DNA from: Phelpsiimicrobium sp043802125
Lineage (GTDB): Bacteria > Omnitrophota > Gorgyraeia > Velamenicoccales > Velamenicoccaceae
NCBI GenBank assembly: GCA_043802125.1
Contig: JAZDLG010000034.1
Coordinates: forward strand, 1-36,702
DNA: 36,702 nt
Reading direction: 5' to 3'
Below are positions 7,020 through 14,856 of this stretch, piece after piece. The position numbers and the translations under genes were made by a program. Positions within the stretch are counted from its first letter, which is position 1; every line of letters begins with the position of its first letter. The notes below the pieces were generated by a model, which was not told the DNA's origin, did not search any database, and saw only the letters and a list, made by a program, of their open reading frames with translations.

Positions 7020-8794
7020 AACTGACCTTTCTGTTTTTCGTAGCCTAAGACGGCCTTCTCAAACTCCTCTAAATTAGGGACGTTGACTATGCTGAATATC
7101 TCTTTATTGTCTACAACAATGGTTGGGCCGGAAGCGACTTCCAGCTCCTCCGTGAGCTTGATCCTTTTAAGTAAGGCTTTGCGGCCGATATCGGAAAATA
7201 CGCACTCCTTGACGCGTGCGGCATCTATTTTTACCTGGGCGGCACAAGTATCCCACCAGCTTGATTGCGTCTGCGTTGAGCGGCACAACAGATAATCATA
7301 AGTTTTTTTCGGAGATAATTCATCTATGCAGGCGAGACGGGCAAACTCCTCTATTTCAGAAATCCCTCCCTTGGATATTATCTCCCCTTTTTCATCCCGC
7401 ACCGCGATAAAATTAATATGGACGTCAATATCTTTATGCTTTTCGCCAAACGCCTTAAGCAGCCTGAATAGATCTGAAAGCTGAGCGTTGCTAAAAGAAA
7501 AAAGCACGTCCAGCCTTTTAGGTATCCTCTTTCTTGCTAAGATGTATGACACGCCGGAGCTGGAAGGCTTAAAAAGATAAAATGCCTTCCCCTTTTGCAA
7601 CATAGATGCGAGCATTGAGAAGTTTTCAGACTTTTCAATATCTTTACCAAAAACGTACGCCGGCAACATTGTCAATTTGAATTCCGTTATGATATCCCGC
7701 GCTCTCGCGTCGTCTTCGGTTATCTCTTCAACCTTTAAAGGGCCCAGCCGGCTCTTTAGGCTGTTTATTGCTTCTTCTATACGGCAGGTGCGGCACGCCT
7801 TAGGGCGCACAACAATAAGACTCGCTTCTTGAGGAATTATATAGACGCAGCGCGATTCTTTCTTTGAAGCGTTTTCGCACTTGGAGATAAACCCCGCCGT
7901 CATTTTGCAATCACCGTCACTAAAACACTGCGGCAGCAAAGACGCCACGGTCTCGTCTGCGGGGATATCGCTGCTCATCACGACGTTCTCTAAACCGACA
8001 GTCTTTATTATTTTCGAACCTGAGGTTTGAAGCGTCAAGACGCCAACCGTCTTGGCCTGCCACCATGTAGAAAGATAAGCAGCGCCTTCTATCTCTGTCA
8101 GATCCACAGAACCCAAAAACGGCCCGCCGTTAATCACTACGTCAATGCCTTTGACATTCCTCAACAACTCTTCGTCTTCAGCAGGTTTCAAAGAACTTAA
8201 AATGATGATAAAGGAAACACCCTGCTTTTTCAATTCCGAGACCCTTTGTTCTAAAACGCTTATTGGCGCCTGCCAGCCGGCTAAACCGCGCGAAATGACC
8301 GAAATATCCGTCAGCCCCAAAATGCCTATTTTAACCCCGCCGAGAGACTTGATAATATATGGCCTCCCGGCCCCTTCGGTGTTGGAAGACACAAAAGGCA
8401 TATCCTCGTAACGCTTAAGGAACTCCATCCCAAAAACACACTCCTGGCCTGAGACGAGCAATGCGTCATAACCTATGGATCTCAAACTCTGCAAATAAAC
8501 GTCGCTCCTTCGGCTGTCTGCTTCATAATTTTGGGAATACTGGTCTTGCCTGCCGGACGCCATACTGCTGCCCGCTTCCACGACTAAGACGTTAGGCCCG
8601 GCGGCGCGCAATTTCTTGATCAATGCCGCCCGCCTGGCGACGCCGCCGTTGGGCGCCATCGGACAGAAACACGGATAAAGCATCGCGTATGACTGCCCTG
8701 TGAAGACTACCTTTATCTCCCCGGCATAAACGCAGCCGCAAGAAACAATAACCAGCGCGAAAACAACGGCAAAGATCCTAAAGCATTTTTTCAT
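7016..8794 (-). CDS. Exported 5'-nucleotidase-like protein fused to thioredoxin-fold domains
   Basis: The 592-residue protein has a signal peptide (about 1-24). Residues about 26-270 resemble the N-terminal metallophosphoesterase of the UshA/5'-nucleotidase family: CFCP at 42-45, NGGVARRAALIKKLR, VVEAGSS, GYDALLVSGQE, GGVKIGILGLTD, KGIDVVINGG. Typical D-x-H metal motifs are not obvious, so activity is doubtful. The second half looks like two thioredoxin folds. The first has CRTC at 334-337 and a likely cis-proline in TMLPAY (Pro378). The second, about 425-585, resembles GILT/DsbA-like domains (YDYLLCR, GPTIVVDN with Pro557) but has no CxxC at the expected place near 433-440. It probably acts in the periplasm. 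It starts by TAATG overlap with serA. Confidence 0.6.
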   Translation of the reverse strand: MKKCFRIFAVVFALVIVSCGCVYAGEIKVVFTGQSYAMLYPCFCPMAPNGGVARRAALIKKLRAAGPNVLVVEAGSSMASGRQDQYSQNYEADSRRSDVYLQSLRSIGYDALLVSGQECVFGMEFLKRYEDMPFVSSNTEGAGRPYIIKSLGGVKIGILGLTDISVISRGLAGWQAPISVLEQRVSELKKQGVSFIIILSSLKPAEDEELLRNVKGIDVVINGGPFLGSVDLTEIEGAAYLSTWWQAKTVGVLTLQTSGSKIIKTVGLENVVMSSDIPADETVASLLPQCFSDGDCKMTAGFISKCENASKKESRCVYIIPQEASLIVVRPKACRTCRIEEAINSLKSRLGPLKVEEITEDDARARDIITEFKLTMLPAYVFGKDIEKSENFSMLASMLQKGKAFYLFKPSSSGVSYILARKRIPKRLDVLFSFSNAQLSDLFRLLKAFGEKHKDIDVHINFIAVRDEKGEIISKGGISEIEEFARLACIDELSPKKTYDYLLCRSTQTQSSWWDTCAAQVKIDAARVKECVFSDIGRKALLKRIKLTEELEVASGPTIVVDNKEIFSIVNVPNLEEFEKAVLGYEKQKGQL

Positions 8795-10377
8795 TATAAT
8801 TGGACTGTTTTCACTGACAAGACATGCTGCAGCGCCTTGATCTTTTCAAGCACCTGTGGTAAAACGCAAGCATCTACGTTTAATACCGTCAGCGCGCGGC
8901 CACCCTGTTTGTCGCGGCCGAAAGACATAGCGGCGATATTGATGTTATGTTCTCCCATCACCCGGCCGACATTGCCGATAATACCGGGTTTATCCCAATT
9001 ATGCATAAGGACCATGCATCCTACGGGTATCGCCTCTACAAAAAACTCGTCTATTTTGACAAGCCTCGGCTCGCTCTTAGTAAATAAGGTGCCGGCTATC
9101 TTGTGAGTCTCCTTATGCGTCTTGACTTCCAAAGATATAAGGTTCACGAACTCTGCGACCTGGGTATCCTTCATTTCCGTCACGCGGATACCCCGCTCTT
9201 TTGCAAGCGCGCGCGCGTTGATAAAATTGACCGTATCCTGAAGCATGGGTGAAAGCAACCCCTTTAAGAGCGCCATGGTCAAAGGAGCTGTATCATTCTT
9301 GGCTATATCTCCGCTATAGGTTATCTTGACGTCATTCAAAGCGCCTTCTGATATCTGAGACGTAAAACTCCCAAGCCTTTCGCAAAGATTGATGTACGGC
9401 TGTAATACGTGATAGGTCTCAGGGTCTACTGAAGGGTAGTTGGCGGCATTGCGTATACCCCTGCCCAATAAGGCGTCGCTGATCTGGTGAGCCACCTCTA
9501 TGGCCACGTTTATCTGAGCCTCTTCGGTGGACGCGCCTAAATGAGGCGTTAACACGACGTTATTGAATTTAGCTAACTTCAGATCCTTTGGCGGCTCCTC
9601 CACATAAACATCCAGCGCCGCGCCCGCGACCTTTCCGGATTCAAGAGCGCGCCCCAAAGCCGCTTCATCAATGATACCGCCTCTGGCGCAATTGATGACG
9701 CGAGCGCCCGGTTTCATCATCTCAAATTGCTTATCGTTGATCATGCCCGTAGTCTCTTCGGTCAAAGGCACATGAACGGTGATAAAATCAGCGCTCTGAT
9801 AAAGTTCATCCAGCTTAATCAGCTCAACACCTAATTGATCAGCGACTTCCTTTGATAAAAACGGATCGTAGGCCTTGACCCTCATGCCAAAAGACAAACA
9901 CCGCTTTGCCACCTCTATGCCGATGCGCCCCAGGCCTATAATGCCGATGGTCTTATTGTAAAGCTCCACGCCCATAAAATCTTTCCTGCGCCACTCGTTC
10001 TTTTTCATGGACTGGTCTGCCTGCGGAATGGAGCGTGAAAGCGACAATATCATGCTCATCGTGTGTTCGGCCGTAGATATGGTGTTGCCTCCGGGCGTAT
10101 TCATGACAATGATGCCCTTGGCCGTAGCGGCCTTTAGATCCACATTGTCTAAACCAACACCCGCGCGTCCGATGATCTTCAATTTCGCGCCGGCTTCAAT
10201 GACCTCCTGTGTCACTTTGGTCGCGCTGCGCACGACGAGCGCGTCGTAATCGCCGACAATAGCTTTAAGGTCCGGCGGTTTCAAGCCCACCTTGACATCT
10301 ACGATAAAATCTTTAGAACTCTTTAAGATATTTATCCCTTCCTCCGATAAAGAATCAGCGACCAGGATCTTAAACAT
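8794..10377 (-). CDS. serA: D-3-phosphoglycerate dehydrogenase, long ACT-containing form
   Basis: Oxidises 3-phosphoglycerate to 3-phosphohydroxypyruvate with NAD, the first step of serine synthesis. The Rossmann motif GIIGLGRIG lies at 145-153. The catalytic set of the family is present: Arg232 in CARGGIID, Glu261 in EEPP and His279 in LTPHLGAST. After about residue 315 there is an intervening (ASB) domain and then a C-terminal ACT domain (about 450-527, VLMHNWDKPGIIGNVGRVMG) that usually binds serine for feedback control. The length of 527 matches the long type found in Mycobacterium. A GGAGACTCAA sequence precedes the ATG. It lies 27 bases after a class V aminotransferase that may supply the next pathway step. 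Confidence 0.96.
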   Translation of the reverse strand: MFKILVADSLSEEGINILKSSKDFIVDVKVGLKPPDLKAIVGDYDALVVRSATKVTQEVIEAGAKLKIIGRAGVGLDNVDLKAATAKGIIVMNTPGGNTISTAEHTMSMILSLSRSIPQADQSMKKNEWRRKDFMGVELYNKTIGIIGLGRIGIEVAKRCLSFGMRVKAYDPFLSKEVADQLGVELIKLDELYQSADFITVHVPLTEETTGMINDKQFEMMKPGARVINCARGGIIDEAALGRALESGKVAGAALDVYVEEPPKDLKLAKFNNVVLTPHLGASTEEAQINVAIEVAHQISDALLGRGIRNAANYPSVDPETYHVLQPYINLCERLGSFTSQISEGALNDVKITYSGDIAKNDTAPLTMALLKGLLSPMLQDTVNFINARALAKERGIRVTEMKDTQVAEFVNLISLEVKTHKETHKIAGTLFTKSEPRLVKIDEFFVEAIPVGCMVLMHNWDKPGIIGNVGRVMGEHNINIAAMSFGRDKQGGRALTVLNVDACVLPQVLEKIKALQHVLSVKTVQL

Positions 10378-10404
10378 TTGAGTCTCCGTGTTGTTGGGCC
10401 GAGT

Positions 10405-11541
10405 TTACCTTAACAAAACTTCCTGGGCGGCCTTAAGGCCCGCGCCAAGCTCAAAACCATACCCCATCTTCTTTAATACCTTCTCCAGGCATGAAATACC
10501 GAGGATGATATCAAATTCGCTCATATAACCCATGTGGGCTATCCTGAACAACTTGCCTTTCATCTCCCCCTGCCCGCCGGCGATGGTGACGCCGTACTCG
10601 TCGCGCATGACCTTGACAAGCTTCTCTCCGTCTATGCCGCCCGGCACCTTTACCGCCGTCACGCCATCCGAAGCATCGGACGGCGAAAAAAGTTCAAGGC
10701 CCAACGCAAGCATTGCCGCGCGCGTCGCATCGGCCAATTTCTTGTGGCGCGCAAAAATATTGTCCAAACCTTCTGTCTTCATCATCTTAAGAGCTTCATT
10801 TAAGGCTATAACAAGGCCTATTGCCGGCGTAAAAGGAGTGTCTGTCTTATCATGCGCCTTTTTAGCGGCCTTAAGGTCAAGGTAATACTTAGGGCATTGG
10901 GATTCCTCTACAAGTTTCCAGGCCTTCTTGCTGACGGCAATAAACCCAAGCCCCGGAGGAAGCATAAAACCCTTCTGGGAGCCGGAGACCACGACGTCAA
11001 CGTTCCAGGCATCCATCTGAAGGTCAATGGCGCCCAGGCCGCTTATCGCGTCCACCGCCAAAACAGCTTGCGTATCTTTGAGCGCCTGGCCAAAGCCTTT
11101 TATGTCAAACGTAACACCCGTAGATGTCTCACAGTGCGTAGCAAATACCGCTTTGATGGCCGGCTCTTTGTCTATATACTCTTTTAAAACTGCCGGGTCC
11201 AAAGCCTTCCCCCACTCCACGTCAATAACAATGGGTTTGATACCGTAGGCTTCGCAGAGCTCTGTCCAGCGTTCCCCAAACTTACCACCCTGCACCACCA
11301 GCGCCTTATCACCCCATGAAAGGAGGTTCACTACCGCAGCCTCCATAGCGCCCGTGCCCGAAGAAGTTAAAATAAAGACGTCGTTTTTCGTCTGAAAAAC
11401 GTTTTTTAGGCCTTCAGAGACCTCTTTTAAAACGAGCTGAAATTGGGGCGTGCGATGATGGATGATAGGCCTGGATAACGCTTCGCATATTTCCGGCGGC
11501 AAAGGTGTCGGCCCGGGTGTCAATAGATAATTTTTCTTCAT
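10405..11541 (-). CDS. Class V PLP aminotransferase (alanine/serine-glyoxylate type), possible phosphoserine aminotransferase
   Basis: A fold-type I PLP enzyme of 378 residues. The N-terminal LLTPGPTPLPPEICEALSRP, SSGTGAMEAAV (61-70), the PLP-pairing Asp164 in AVDAISGLG and the Schiff-base Lys190 in SGSQKGFMLPPGLGF identify the alanine-glyoxylate/serine-pyruvate aminotransferase family. An upstream in-frame extension runs into clpP and reads through a repeat element; the ATG at 11541 is chosen because GGAGG sits 5-6 bases before it and the LLTPGPTP block is normally N-terminal. Placement directly before serA, with no canonical serC in the window, suggests it makes phosphoserine from phosphohydroxypyruvate; this is inference. 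Confidence 0.88.
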   Translation of the reverse strand: MKKNYLLTPGPTPLPPEICEALSRPIIHHRTPQFQLVLKEVSEGLKNVFQTKNDVFILTSSGTGAMEAAVVNLLSWGDKALVVQGGKFGERWTELCEAYGIKPIVIDVEWGKALDPAVLKEYIDKEPAIKAVFATHCETSTGVTFDIKGFGQALKDTQAVLAVDAISGLGAIDLQMDAWNVDVVVSGSQKGFMLPPGLGFIAVSKKAWKLVEESQCPKYYLDLKAAKKAHDKTDTPFTPAIGLVIALNEALKMMKTEGLDNIFARHKKLADATRAAMLALGLELFSPSDASDGVTAVKVPGGIDGEKLVKVMRDEYGVTIAGGQGEMKGKLFRIAHMGYMSEFDIILGISCLEKVLKKMGYGFELGAGLKAAQEVLLR

Positions 11542-11556
11542 GTAAACCTCCGCTAT

Positions 11557-11641
11557 GGTGCTCTTGATACCCGCAAAAAACGCGGGTACTTCGCTGAATA
11601 TGCGCCTTTGGCTGCGCCTTCGGCGCAAATTTTGGTGCTCA
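11557..11641 (-). repeat. Two-hairpin intergenic repeat, copy 1 (clpP-aminotransferase gap)
   Basis: Reading on the minus strand it opens with TGAGCACC, whose TGA is the clpP stop codon. Then follow a hairpin TGCGCC-GAA-GGCGCA (11627-11613), a partly duplicated arm, the linker TTCAGCGAAG, and a hairpin TACCCGC...GCGGGTA (11588-11582 with 11574-11568). It ends with a second GAGCACC (11563-11557). The layout and linker are shared with copies at 17196-17258 and 19939-20009. No U-run follows the second hairpin, so it is not a standard terminator. Confidence 0.75.
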
Positions 11642-12247
11642 GATTTTTTTGATCTCTTTGGCGGCGATGACCTCGTCAATGAGGCCGTAGACCTTCGCCT
11701 CTTCGGCGGACATAAAATAATCCCTGTCGGAATCCTTTTTTATCTTCTCAAGAGACTGGCCGGTATGCTTGGCTAAAACGTGCTCAAGCGCGTCGCGCAG
11801 CCTTAAGATCTCTTTGGCCTGTATGGAAATGTCCGATGCCGCGCCCTGAACGCCGCCCCACGGCTGATGGATCATTATCCTGGAATTAGGCAAAGCGTAT
11901 CTCTTGCCTTTGGTCCCGGAGGCAAGAAGCAAAGCGCCCATGCTCGTAGCCTGCCCAACGCAGTAGGTTGCCACATCACACTTGACGAATTGCATAGTAT
12001 CATATATAGCCAGGCCGCTCGTCACTGACCCGCCCGGCGTATTAATATAGACGCTTATGTCTTTGCCTACCTCTTCCATCTGCAAGAATAATAACTGGGC
12101 GATAACGAGGTTAGCGATGTTATCATCAATGGGCGTGCCGACGAAAATGATCCTCTCTTTTAAGAGGCGCGAATAAATATCATAAGCCCTCTCACCCCTG
12201 CTTGACTGCTCTATTACCATAGGAACCAGAACTTGTCCGTTTGACAT
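11639..12247 (-). CDS. clpP: ATP-dependent Clp protease proteolytic subunit
   Basis: Serine protease subunit that forms the tetradecameric chamber fed by ClpX or ClpA/ClpC ATPases. With the start chosen here (MSNGQVLVPMVIEQ, 202 residues) the triad is Ser102 in GQATSMGALLL, His127 in IMIHQPWGG and Asp176 in SDRDYFMSAEEA. These spacings equal those of E. coli ClpP. An ATG at 12271 would add eight residues, but the ATG at 12247 has GGAGGA at ideal distance, so it is preferred. tig ends 14 bases upstream, giving the usual tig-clpP order. Its TGA stop is the first base triplet of repeat copy 1. Confidence 0.95.
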   Translation of the reverse strand: MSNGQVLVPMVIEQSSRGERAYDIYSRLLKERIIFVGTPIDDNIANLVIAQLLFLQMEEVGKDISVYINTPGGSVTSGLAIYDTMQFVKCDVATYCVGQATSMGALLLASGTKGKRYALPNSRIMIHQPWGGVQGAASDISIQAKEILRLRDALEHVLAKHTGQSLEKIKKDSDRDYFMSAEEAKVYGLIDEVIAAKEIKKI

Positions 12248-12261
12248 AACATCCTCCATGT

Positions 12262-13131
12262 TTATTGCCAATCCGCTTCAGCAAACAGAAATTCAATGAC
12301 GTGATTTATCATATGGTCATCTATCTTTATGTTCTCAAGTTTGGCGATAGTCTCTAAAAGCAAAAAGACCCTGACCTGTTCTTGGGCTTCTGTCTTAAAC
12401 TTGGGCCCAAATTCTTTTAGGCGTTCTTTAATACGGTCATCGGGAAGGCCGTACTCGGCCATCTGGTGCTCTGCCTGATGTTCCAACTCATGTGCCCTCT
12501 TCTCAACGAGTGACGCCGGGACCGCGAAAGAGGCATTCTTGACAAGCTGGCTTATCAATTCTTTTTCTAACTTTGCCCTCTGGTCGTTCTCTTTTTTTAA
12601 AAATAGCTGTTTATTAAGGCAGTCACAGAACTCTTCCTTTGTCTTGTATCCCAGGCTGCGCGCGAGGCGCTCATCGCTTATCTCGCCTGAACGCGCCTGT
12701 TTTAGCTGTTTGCAATACTCTTCTACTTCGCTTGGCTCTATCTTGACTTCGCTTTTCGTTAATTTCAATCCTTTGTACTGTTTGATCTTGATATCAGGCC
12801 TGACTTCTACCTGCGCCTTATAAGTCAATACATCGCCTTCTAACTTTACTTCGCTTATCTCGGGCATATCAATGACATCAACGTTCTCGTTTTTGATACC
12901 TTCCTGATAAGAATCAGAAATAAGGCCTTTTATCGCCTCCTCGCGCGCGGCCTGAGAATGATACTGCTCAAGTATATGCCGAGGAGCTTTACCCGGCCTG
13001 TATCCCGGGATCTTGGCCTCCTGAGCTATTTTTCCATAGACCTCGTCAACCTTTTTCTTGACCGTTTCCTTAGGAACTTCAATATCCAGAGTGACTTTGT
13101 TTTCGTTGGATTTTGTCGCAGTTACTTTCAT
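12262..13131 (-). CDS. tig: Trigger factor lacking the PPIase domain
   Basis: Ribosome-associated chaperone that binds nascent chains at the exit tunnel. The N-terminal ribosome-binding domain (about 1-115) holds the docking signature KIPGYRPGKAPRHILEQY. From about 120 the sequence passes through KSEVKIEPSEVEEYCKQLKQ directly to the C-terminal helical chaperone domain (from about 145; KTKEEFCDCLNKQL, VPASLVEKRAHELEHQ). At 289 residues it is about 140 shorter than usual, and the missing part is the FKBP-like prolyl isomerase domain. The ATG at 13131 is preceded by AGGAGAGGATGCA; the longer in-frame reading from 13266 is an extension into structured leader DNA. It is followed by clpP, the typical neighbour. 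Confidence 0.9.
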   Translation of the reverse strand: MKVTATKSNENKVTLDIEVPKETVKKKVDEVYGKIAQEAKIPGYRPGKAPRHILEQYHSQAAREEAIKGLISDSYQEGIKNENVDVIDMPEISEVKLEGDVLTYKAQVEVRPDIKIKQYKGLKLTKSEVKIEPSEVEEYCKQLKQARSGEISDERLARSLGYKTKEEFCDCLNKQLFLKKENDQRAKLEKELISQLVKNASFAVPASLVEKRAHELEHQAEHQMAEYGLPDDRIKERLKEFGPKFKTEAQEQVRVFLLLETIAKLENIKIDDHMINHVIEFLFAEADWQ

Positions 13132-13162
13132 TGCATCCTCTCCTACCCTTTCTGAGTTACAC

Positions 13163-13249
13163 CCGGCCCTTAATGGCACCCCGCGCATATGGAGGCGCGG
13201 GTGTGCGCTTGGTAGCGCAAATTGGGCCGGTCTGATCCTTTCTGGATCA
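13163..13249 (-). repeat. Multi-branched inverted-repeat structure between lptB and tig
   Basis: The lptB stop TGA begins a perfect hairpin TGATCC-AGAAA-GGATCA (13249-13233). Next, CCGGCCC (13230-13224) pairs with GGGCCGG (13169-13163), enclosing two adjacent hairpins: TGCGCT-ACCA-AGCGCA (13219-13204) and CACCCGCGC paired with GCGCGGGGTG (13203-13177, one bulge). The order of a TGCGC hairpin followed by an ACCCGC hairpin echoes the two-hairpin repeat family, but the CAGCGAA linker is absent. It lies in the tig leader. Confidence 0.6.
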
Positions 13250-13969
13250 CATTCTGAATTTTTCACCCAAATAAAGTTCCCTCGCCTTGGGATTGTTTAT
13301 CAGATCAGACGCGGAACCGGCGATCAGGATCTTTCCTTGAGCGATCAAGTAAGCGCGGTCTGTTATAGAAAGTGTCTCGCGCACGTTATGGTCCGTCAAT
13401 AAAACACCCAGCCCTTTTTCTTTAAGGTCGCGGATGATAGCTTGAGCATCGGCCACAACAATAGGGTCAATACCCGAAAACGGCTCATCCAAAAGTATAA
13501 AAGAAGGATTAGTCACCAAGGCGCGCGTGATCTCAAGGCGGCGGCGTTCACCGCCGGATAACGTGTAGGCCTTGTGTTTCCTTAAAGGGGCTATCTTAAG
13601 CTCATCTAAAAGATTATTGAGCCTCTTTTTGCGCTCGCGGTAAGAAATAGGCAATGTCTCTAAGACCGCCATGATATTTTCTTCAACGGTGAGCTTGCGA
13701 AAGACCGAACTCTCCTGCGCCAGGTATCCGATGCCGAAGCCGGACCTCTGGTGAATGGGCAGGCGCGTGATATCGTTATTGTCAAAGACTATCTTGCCCT
13801 GTTCGGGCGCAATGATGCCGACGATCATATAAAACGTCGTCGTCTTACCCGCTCCGTTTGGGCCGAGCAGGCCTACGATCTCTCCGCGTTTCACCTCAAG
13901 ATCAACCTCATCTACGACCCTGCGATGATGGTAGCTTTTGACTAATCCTTTGGCCTCAAGGAGAAACAT
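13247..13969 (-). CDS. lptB: LPS export ABC transporter ATPase
   Basis: Cytoplasmic ATPase that with LptF and LptG extracts LPS from the inner membrane and drives it across the Lpt bridge. The 240-residue protein has Walker A GPNGAGKTT (36-44), Q-loop LAQESSVFRKLTVEEN, signature LSGGERRRLEI, Walker B FILLDEPFSGIDP and the H-loop LLTDHNVRETL. The FSGIDP and VFRKLTVEEN details are typical of LptB rather than amino-acid importers. Its ATG lies inside the end of the lptC/lptA gene (14-base overlap), so translation is coupled. lptF and lptG are not in this window. Confidence 0.95.
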   Translation of the reverse strand: MFLLEAKGLVKSYHHRRVVDEVDLEVKRGEIVGLLGPNGAGKTTTFYMIVGIIAPEQGKIVFDNNDITRLPIHQRSGFGIGYLAQESSVFRKLTVEENIMAVLETLPISYRERKKRLNNLLDELKIAPLRKHKAYTLSGGERRRLEITRALVTNPSFILLDEPFSGIDPIVVADAQAIIRDLKEKGLGVLLTDHNVRETLSITDRAYLIAQGKILIAGSASDLINNPKARELYLGEKFRM

Positions 13970-14840
13970 TCAACCCCTCTTCAGTAAACATCACGAGTTT
14001 AGGCCGGCCCGTCAACACAAGTCTTTTGTCAGACGCCGTAAATATGGCGCCGTCGCTATAAGAGGTATTTTCGCCGCGTACGATCTTGACGTTGCCTGTT
14101 GCTTCCATCTTATCTATCTGTTTGGTGGCCGAGTTAAAAGTAATGGTCATCTTATCAGCTATCATGGTACCCTGGTCACCCTCGCTGTCTACCTTGACGT
14201 TATTCTGAAAAATAGCGTATTGCTTTTCATAGCTCATCTCCATGGGGCCGTCGCATGTGATCACCATCTTACCCTTGCCGAATCCTAAGCCTTCCGTCGG
14301 TTTCTGCGCATTTTTCTGCTCATCTATGGTCACAACTACGTCTTTCTCAAATTTTGCGATCTTAAGATCAGGCTTGGCCTCTATGCCCTGGCCCTGGGCA
14401 GTCATGTTCTCTTTAGTGATGTTCACCTTATCGCCTGTCGTGATCGTCTGGTCTTTCTGAGACCAATCCAGCGTATTTGTGGTAAGCTCGGTTCCGGTAG
14501 CGGTCACGGCCCTGACATTGTCCTTAAGATACACGATACCCGTATCTTTATCAAAACGCCCGTGGTCCGCGGTCAAGACCATATTCTCTTTATCCCCGTA
14601 TAGATGAGCGGTGATATCGGAAATATTGACGTCTTTACCTTCCATATCCATAGAAGCGCCCTGGACTTCCCAAGTCTTTTGGCCCGCAGCGCCGTAGCCG
14701 GCGATGTTAAAATCCAGCATCTGTTGCGGCTGCGCCGCAACAGATGCTGGCTCAGCCGAAGAAGAAATGCTAGTGTCCGCGGGCATAGCAAAATAAGGCA
14801 AAGCAAAAAATACCAGAAACACTAAAGCTGTCTTCTTCAT
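13956..14840 (-). CDS. Fused LptC-LptA-like LPS transport protein
   Basis: Periplasmic LPS bridge component. Residues 1-20 form a signal or membrane anchor. Then comes a low-complexity linker (about 24-41), an LptC-like beta-jellyroll (about 42-175; FNIAGYGAAGQKTWEVQGAS, ADHGRFDKDTGIVYLKDNV, VNITKENMTAQGQGIEA) and a second OstA/LptA-like unit (about 195-290; KGKMVITCDGPMEMSYEKQ, AIFQNNVKVDSEGDQGTMIADKM). In E. coli LptC and LptA are separate; here both parts are in one 294-residue chain ahead of lptB. The linker is encoded by a perfect 17-base inverted repeat. It sits 16 bases after kdsC. Confidence 0.8.
   Translation of the reverse strand: MKKTALVFLVFFALPYFAMPADTSISSSAEPASVAAQPQQMLDFNIAGYGAAGQKTWEVQGASMDMEGKDVNISDITAHLYGDKENMVLTADHGRFDKDTGIVYLKDNVRAVTATGTELTTNTLDWSQKDQTITTGDKVNITKENMTAQGQGIEAKPDLKIAKFEKDVVVTIDEQKNAQKPTEGLGFGKGKMVITCDGPMEMSYEKQYAIFQNNVKVDSEGDQGTMIADKMTITFNSATKQIDKMEATGNVKIVRGENTSYSDGAIFTASDKRLVLTGRPKLVMFTEEGLNVSP
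14714..14750. repeat. Perfect 17-base inverted repeat inside the lptC/lptA gene
   Basis: ccagcatctgttgcggc (14714-14730) and its exact reverse complement (14734-14750) flank a 3-base tgc loop. It encodes the linker between the signal segment and the first jellyroll domain (PASVAAQPQQMLD), a place tolerant of insertion. Confidence 0.9.
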
Positions 14841-14856
14841 GTTTTTTTCTAAGTTG

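Noticed and set aside
13132..13266. N-terminal extension of trigger factor (45 extra codons)
   Set aside because: The extension is encoded by structured leader DNA and the lptB end; a good Shine-Dalgarno precedes the internal ATG at 13131.
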